This document shows positions 60,330 to 64,000 of a stretch of 64,000 nucleotides of DNA, piece by piece. The position numbers were made by a program, and so were the translations under genes. The DNA is from Psilocybe azurescens. Lineage: Eukaryota > Basidiomycota > Agaricomycetes > Agaricales > Agrocybaceae. The notes under the pieces are model-generated. The model worked only from the letters and a program-made list of their open reading frames with translations, did not search any database and had not been told where the DNA came from. How positions within the stretch are numbered: position 1 is the stretch's first letter; each line of letters starts with the position of its first letter. The DNA lies in the NCBI GenBank assembly GCA_023853785.1, contig JAJIRX010000019.1:369311-433310 (forward strand). Direction: 5' to 3'.

Positions 60330-63300
60330 ATGTCAGTGCCGTATGTCGGTATCGATCCCCCACCCAATATGGGGACTATCCTTTGCCATGGACCTCCCTC
60401 ACTTTCCATCCTCTTGGCCTCTTTGATCTCAGACGCCGCCTTGGAAAGCTTCCCAAAGATCTGGGCATTTTCAAAGCATTCCGTGCTCAGTTTGACTCTG
60501 CGGATCTGGCTTGGTTCGCTGCTGGGCTATCCGCCAAGTCCTGCAACATTGACGAAGACGAGTTTCACGAGGAGTACATCGCTCTGCGGTCAAATACTCC
60601 CAAGGACCATACAGGAACCACTGCGCGTGCTAATCTGCTAAAACTTGTTCGCAATCTGGTGTTCGACTGCATACGTGGTTATCTCTGTCTGTGTTGAACT
60701 AAGTACTGACGTTACTGTTTTACTAGGCTGCTCTTTGGGATCGCGCTTTGGTGGGACAACGCTCATTATTCATGTCAATGGAACCACTCGTCCCGGTGCT
60801 CCCAAACAATGCGAGTACATTAAATCGGATGTCTACTTTCCCGACACCTGATCAACAAGGAGCGTTGCGCTGAAGCTGTTTTCGACATTGTCCAGCGATT
60901 TATCAACAATATAGGCATTCCAACAATTGTACGCTACAAAAAATGCGCCGAAAAACTCATGATGCTTCCAAACTCGAATCACACTCCTCCGCCGCTTGCT
61001 CAACATGGTCTTGTTCCCTCTGCTACGCTTCGTCTGGTTCCAGTCGTTTTGTATACCACGGACAACGAAAATCGGTCATTGTTATTGACGACGACGATGA
61101 CGACGACGGCAATATATCTCTTCAGAACACCAGAGAATCTTGGATGATGAGCTGAAGTCAGCCAGCAACACAATCAAAGACCTTGAGGCAGCACTTGCTG
61201 AATCACTTCACCGTGAACAGGAGCTTTCATCACGAATTGACCGACTGACCACTGGCTCTGCTATTCTTCCTCATTATGAAACCCCATCCACATCTCACAT
61301 CACTCTACGCACTCCCCATCGTTCCAGGAACCCTGCTCATCACATCCTGAAATCGCCACAGGCACATCCTTCTCCTGGATCACTGGAATCCCCTGCGGTA
61401 TCAACCCCTTCATGCCACAATTCCACAATTTCACCCCTGCAGCATCAACCCCTTCACACCACAATTCCGTGATTTTGAATGTCAACAGCCCTGCAAAACA
61501 TGTTCATGATACTTCATATAGCAACTTCATCCATGTTAATAATCTGGATGACTCATTTTCCGCAATTGATCTCATTCACTGAAAGGTTAGTATGTACCTT
61601 TGGCGTGAGGAACTCCTGGGTGCTGGGGTGCTGGACATGTTATTGAATGAGCTCATGTCCCTGATGAGTGCCGTTCCTACCAACACACAGCGCTTATTTA
61701 CTTCCGGTGCCTCTTCTTAATTCCTTTAATATTATTCAAGCTTTGTCCATTTTTTTCGCTGAACATTGGTTTGGTATATACATTCATTACTAGTCTAAAA
61801 TGTTTTTGTCATACCATCTGCCAGCTTTGATGTTCAACGGAGTCATTGCCATATACCCTTTTAGTTGTAGGTCCGTTCAGAGTGTTTAAAAAAAAACAAA
61901 AGACTTGTCTTTTTGTAGATTGCTACGGCCGAAAATATATTGACTGTCTGGCTATCATATATTACTATTTCATTGAAGAGGAAAAACTAAAATCTCCTTT
62001 CTCTCCCTTTTTTGGTCTCAGAATTATTATGCAGGCCACCGTGTTAGCTCCACCCACACGCTTCTCTCGGAATGCCACTCCTCGTCAGCTGCACCACTGA
62101 CAGAAACTCAGCATAAAGAAAGGGCTGCTCGTGAATAGTCTTTCGCCAAGCAGAAATTGACAGCGCTCTTCAGCAGTGGAAGCAGTCGACATTGAACACT
62201 GCAGCTGAACTGGCACAATGCTTCCGAGTAAGAATGAGCGCTACTTTCTTGATCTTCTTTTTTTCAAGGTGGGACACACCTTGTCCAGAAGCAGGCAAAA
62301 GTCAATTCCTTTAACGCATTCAAGTCTATGAAGGCGGAAGAGCTTCGGGAAAGTAAGAAGCATAAAGCTAGTACTTTTGGTTAATTTCATTTCTAACAAA
62401 TGACTTTCTAGATGGCGAGACTCCCACCTTAGCCAAGCTCCATAGCGATGAGCTCGTGGCCGAGTATAACAAGCTGGATGATGGCGAACGTGAGGAAATC
62501 ATGGTTCGCCACGCTGAGAACACGCTCTGATACCCACCGTCAACGTGCCAGTGCCAAAGCTCGCTAAGGACGCCTGCAGCACCTTCAAAACGATTCAACA
62601 GCTTGTAAGTTATTCTTATACGGTTTGTGTTATTTCTGCTCACCTACATCAAAGATGAAAGGCCTTAACATTCGCGGGATTGGGCGCTTAAGGTTTCTTT
62701 TTGCATCGTCCGCAACACGCCCAATTATTATATGGAACCTAAATGGTTCTTCACCAATGAATCACTTATGGAATATATGAAAATCGCAGTACCGGGCGTA
62801 ATAAAGGGTGGGATATCGCGTATGTTGGTGCTAAATTGGAGGCATTTGCTATTGCTGGTTGTGATCCTATCAGTAAGTCTATGTCATTTCTTCATTATCT
62901 CATGGTTAACTGCTCAACTAGACTCTTTATCGCATCATCCAAGCAGAAAGCGGATGAAATGAAACGACAAATTCGCATGAAGATTGGGGCAATGCTCGGT
63001 AAGTACAACGCTCTGTGATATATACATATAACTGACACTCACTTAAAAATCAGTCGAAATCACCCACGACGAGAAAGCTTCAATGCATTACATTGGTTAT
63101 GAGGAGAAGATTGTTCAACGTCACGGTATCGAGCTCGTTGGTTGGACGTACGACAAATTGGTAAACCTAAGCGAAGCTTTCCACTTCGCTTCCTGGTCTA
63201 CAGAAGCTCGATGCCATCAACGATGGATCGTGTAAGTTCGTCAAATTAACCCCTCTACAACTCAAGGAACGTCGCGAGGTGTTGCAGAAGGCTATTAACG

Positions 63301-63518
63301 ATGGCAATATCCCTCCTCCAGGAGCCCGTAGACCTCGCAAGGACAGAGGAACTAAGAGGAAACGCAACGAGAATTGTAACGGGAGCTATGCCGTAGAATG
63401 GCAACCTGGGGGCAGGAAAGATCAGGCGTCCAGTAGAGAAAAGGCTTGGAATCTCGTCGCCAAGAGCTTAAGAGCTGTGAAATCATTGGCATCAACTCTG
63501 CGGATTGCGAAGGACTGA
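60330..63518 (+). pseudogene. KDZ-element companion gene, unknown function, fragmented
   Basis: The blocks read in order LTFHPLGLFDLRRRLGKLPK, AFRAQFDSADLAWFAAGL, ARANLLKLVRNLVFDCIRGY, ALWDRALVGQ, a Ser/Pro/Thr-rich region around 61260-61470 preceded by a coiled coil (IKDLEAALAESLHREQELSS), then TPTLAKLHSDELVAEYNKLD, MEPKWFFTNESLMEYM, KLEAFAIAGCDP, RLFIASSKQKADEMKRQIRM, GYEEKIVQRHGIELVGWTYD, CKFVKLTPLQLKERREVLQK and a basic tail (RRPRKDRGTKRKRNEN). This block order is familiar from hypothetical proteins repeated across basidiomycete genomes beside KDZ transposases. Its role is unknown. Frame shifts between blocks suggest a damaged copy. Confidence 0.6.
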
Positions 63519-63590
63519 CTGTATTTCTATATCCTTTTTCGTCCTCGTATTGTTGATTCCTCATTACATAAGTAATTCACCTTTATATAA

Positions 63591-64000
63591 TGTCTTCCCA
63601 CGGCTCATTCTCGCCGTTTCCTGATGAATAGACATTAATTGATTGACAAGTGACAGGTGTCCGTGGTGCCGCCACCGGAGTACCTGAAAACGAACTCACC
63701 CAAAAAAGGATATTGAGCTCAGGCTCTCCCTCAAGTCTCCAAGTTCTCCCATCGTCGTTTGGCAGCAAGGATGAGTACTCCAATTGAATGCTACAGTAGT
63801 TTACATTCAATGTTATTTTATTAAATTCTTAAGCACCTTTAAAATATAGAAGAAATTAACAGAAAAGCGCAATGAGAAGGGAAGGAGTTGGGGAAATGAC
63901 CAGGAAGGGATATAGACGGAAATAGAAAGAAGGGCGGGGAAGGGACATGGCCAGGAATGGAAGGGCTACCACAAAAGGGAATGGTGCGAGAGCGGGCGGA
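63591..64000 (-). repeat. right terminal inverted repeat of the KDZ element (partial)
   Basis: The reverse complement of 55220-55633. It starts at TGTCTTCCCACGG and runs off the window at GAGAGCGGGCGGA, so its outer end is not visible. Confidence 0.9.

Larger units (their letters stand above)
55220..64000. mobile_element. KDZ DNA transposon with long terminal inverted repeats (right end cut off)
   Basis: A stretch of at least 8.8 kb, bounded by inverted repeats of over 400 bp (55220-55633 and 63591-64000), holds a KDZ-type transposase gene followed by the companion gene often found with basidiomycete KDZ elements, both on the plus strand. The right repeat continues past the window edge, so the true ends and target duplication cannot be read. 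Confidence 0.8.

Noticed and set aside
1..64000. CRISPR arrays, bacterial operons, ribosome binding sites
   Set aside because: The window is fungal nuclear DNA with spliceosomal introns. The short tandem repeats found are microsatellites or a minisatellite without unique spacers.

Overview
This window is nuclear DNA from a basidiomycete fungus, almost certainly an agaricomycete. The evidence is the many short introns (about 50-80 nt, GT...AG), a kinase of the expanded fungal tyrosine-kinase-like type, a DUF6533-type membrane protein, a long basidiomycete-style ATG4, and a KDZ transposon with its usual companion gene. I cannot name a genus. The conserved genes (helicase end, ATG4) are GC-rich; the accessory DNA between them is AT-richer, repeat-laden and gene-poor.

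Layout. 0-0.5 kb: C-terminal end of a DEAD-box RNA helicase, cut by the window edge. 1.4-9 kb: a small secreted cysteine-containing protein; three minus-strand members of one short-chain dehydrogenase (SDR) family in different states (a relic, a nearly intact gene, a true pseudogene); and a 1.7-kb hAT-like element that carries a small spliced ORF. 10.9-14.9 kb: a protein kinase convergent with a flavin monooxygenase that has a signal peptide. 15.8-20.1 kb: ATG4. 20-32.9 kb: gene-poor DNA holding a 3.3-kb tandem duplication. 32.9-36.4 kb: a secreted fruiting-body-type protein and a DUF6533-like membrane protein.

37-46.5 kb is the most unusual part. It is a tandem family of genes I do not recognise. 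They share an N-terminal domain (perhaps ubiquitin-like) and a C-terminal 'NDIR...H' helical module. One member has a 3.9-kb intron stuffed with nested foldback transposons: two 0.83-0.85-kb palindromes with CACTG ends and 3-bp target duplications, and one 2-kb palindrome with arms of about 1 kb. 47-50.3 kb: a Rab7-like GTPase and a fourth SDR, in divergent orientation. Their shared ~515-bp promoter is duplicated 2.5 kb away, where it drives an unrelated chimeric sequence. 52.6-54 kb: a relic exon, a minisatellite and a weak ORF. 55.2-64 kb: a KDZ transposon with >400-bp inverted terminal repeats, a decayed transposase and the companion gene; it runs off the right edge.

The genes do not form one pathway. 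ATG4, the Rab7-like GTPase and the helicase are housekeeping functions (autophagy, vacuolar traffic, RNA). The SDRs, the monooxygenase, the secreted proteins and the unknown family are accessory. A cross-cutting observation: at least ten reading-frame breaks in otherwise conserved genes sit exactly at homopolymer runs and need a single base to resolve, so many apparent lesions are probably sequence errors. Only lesions outside homopolymers are treated here as real decay.
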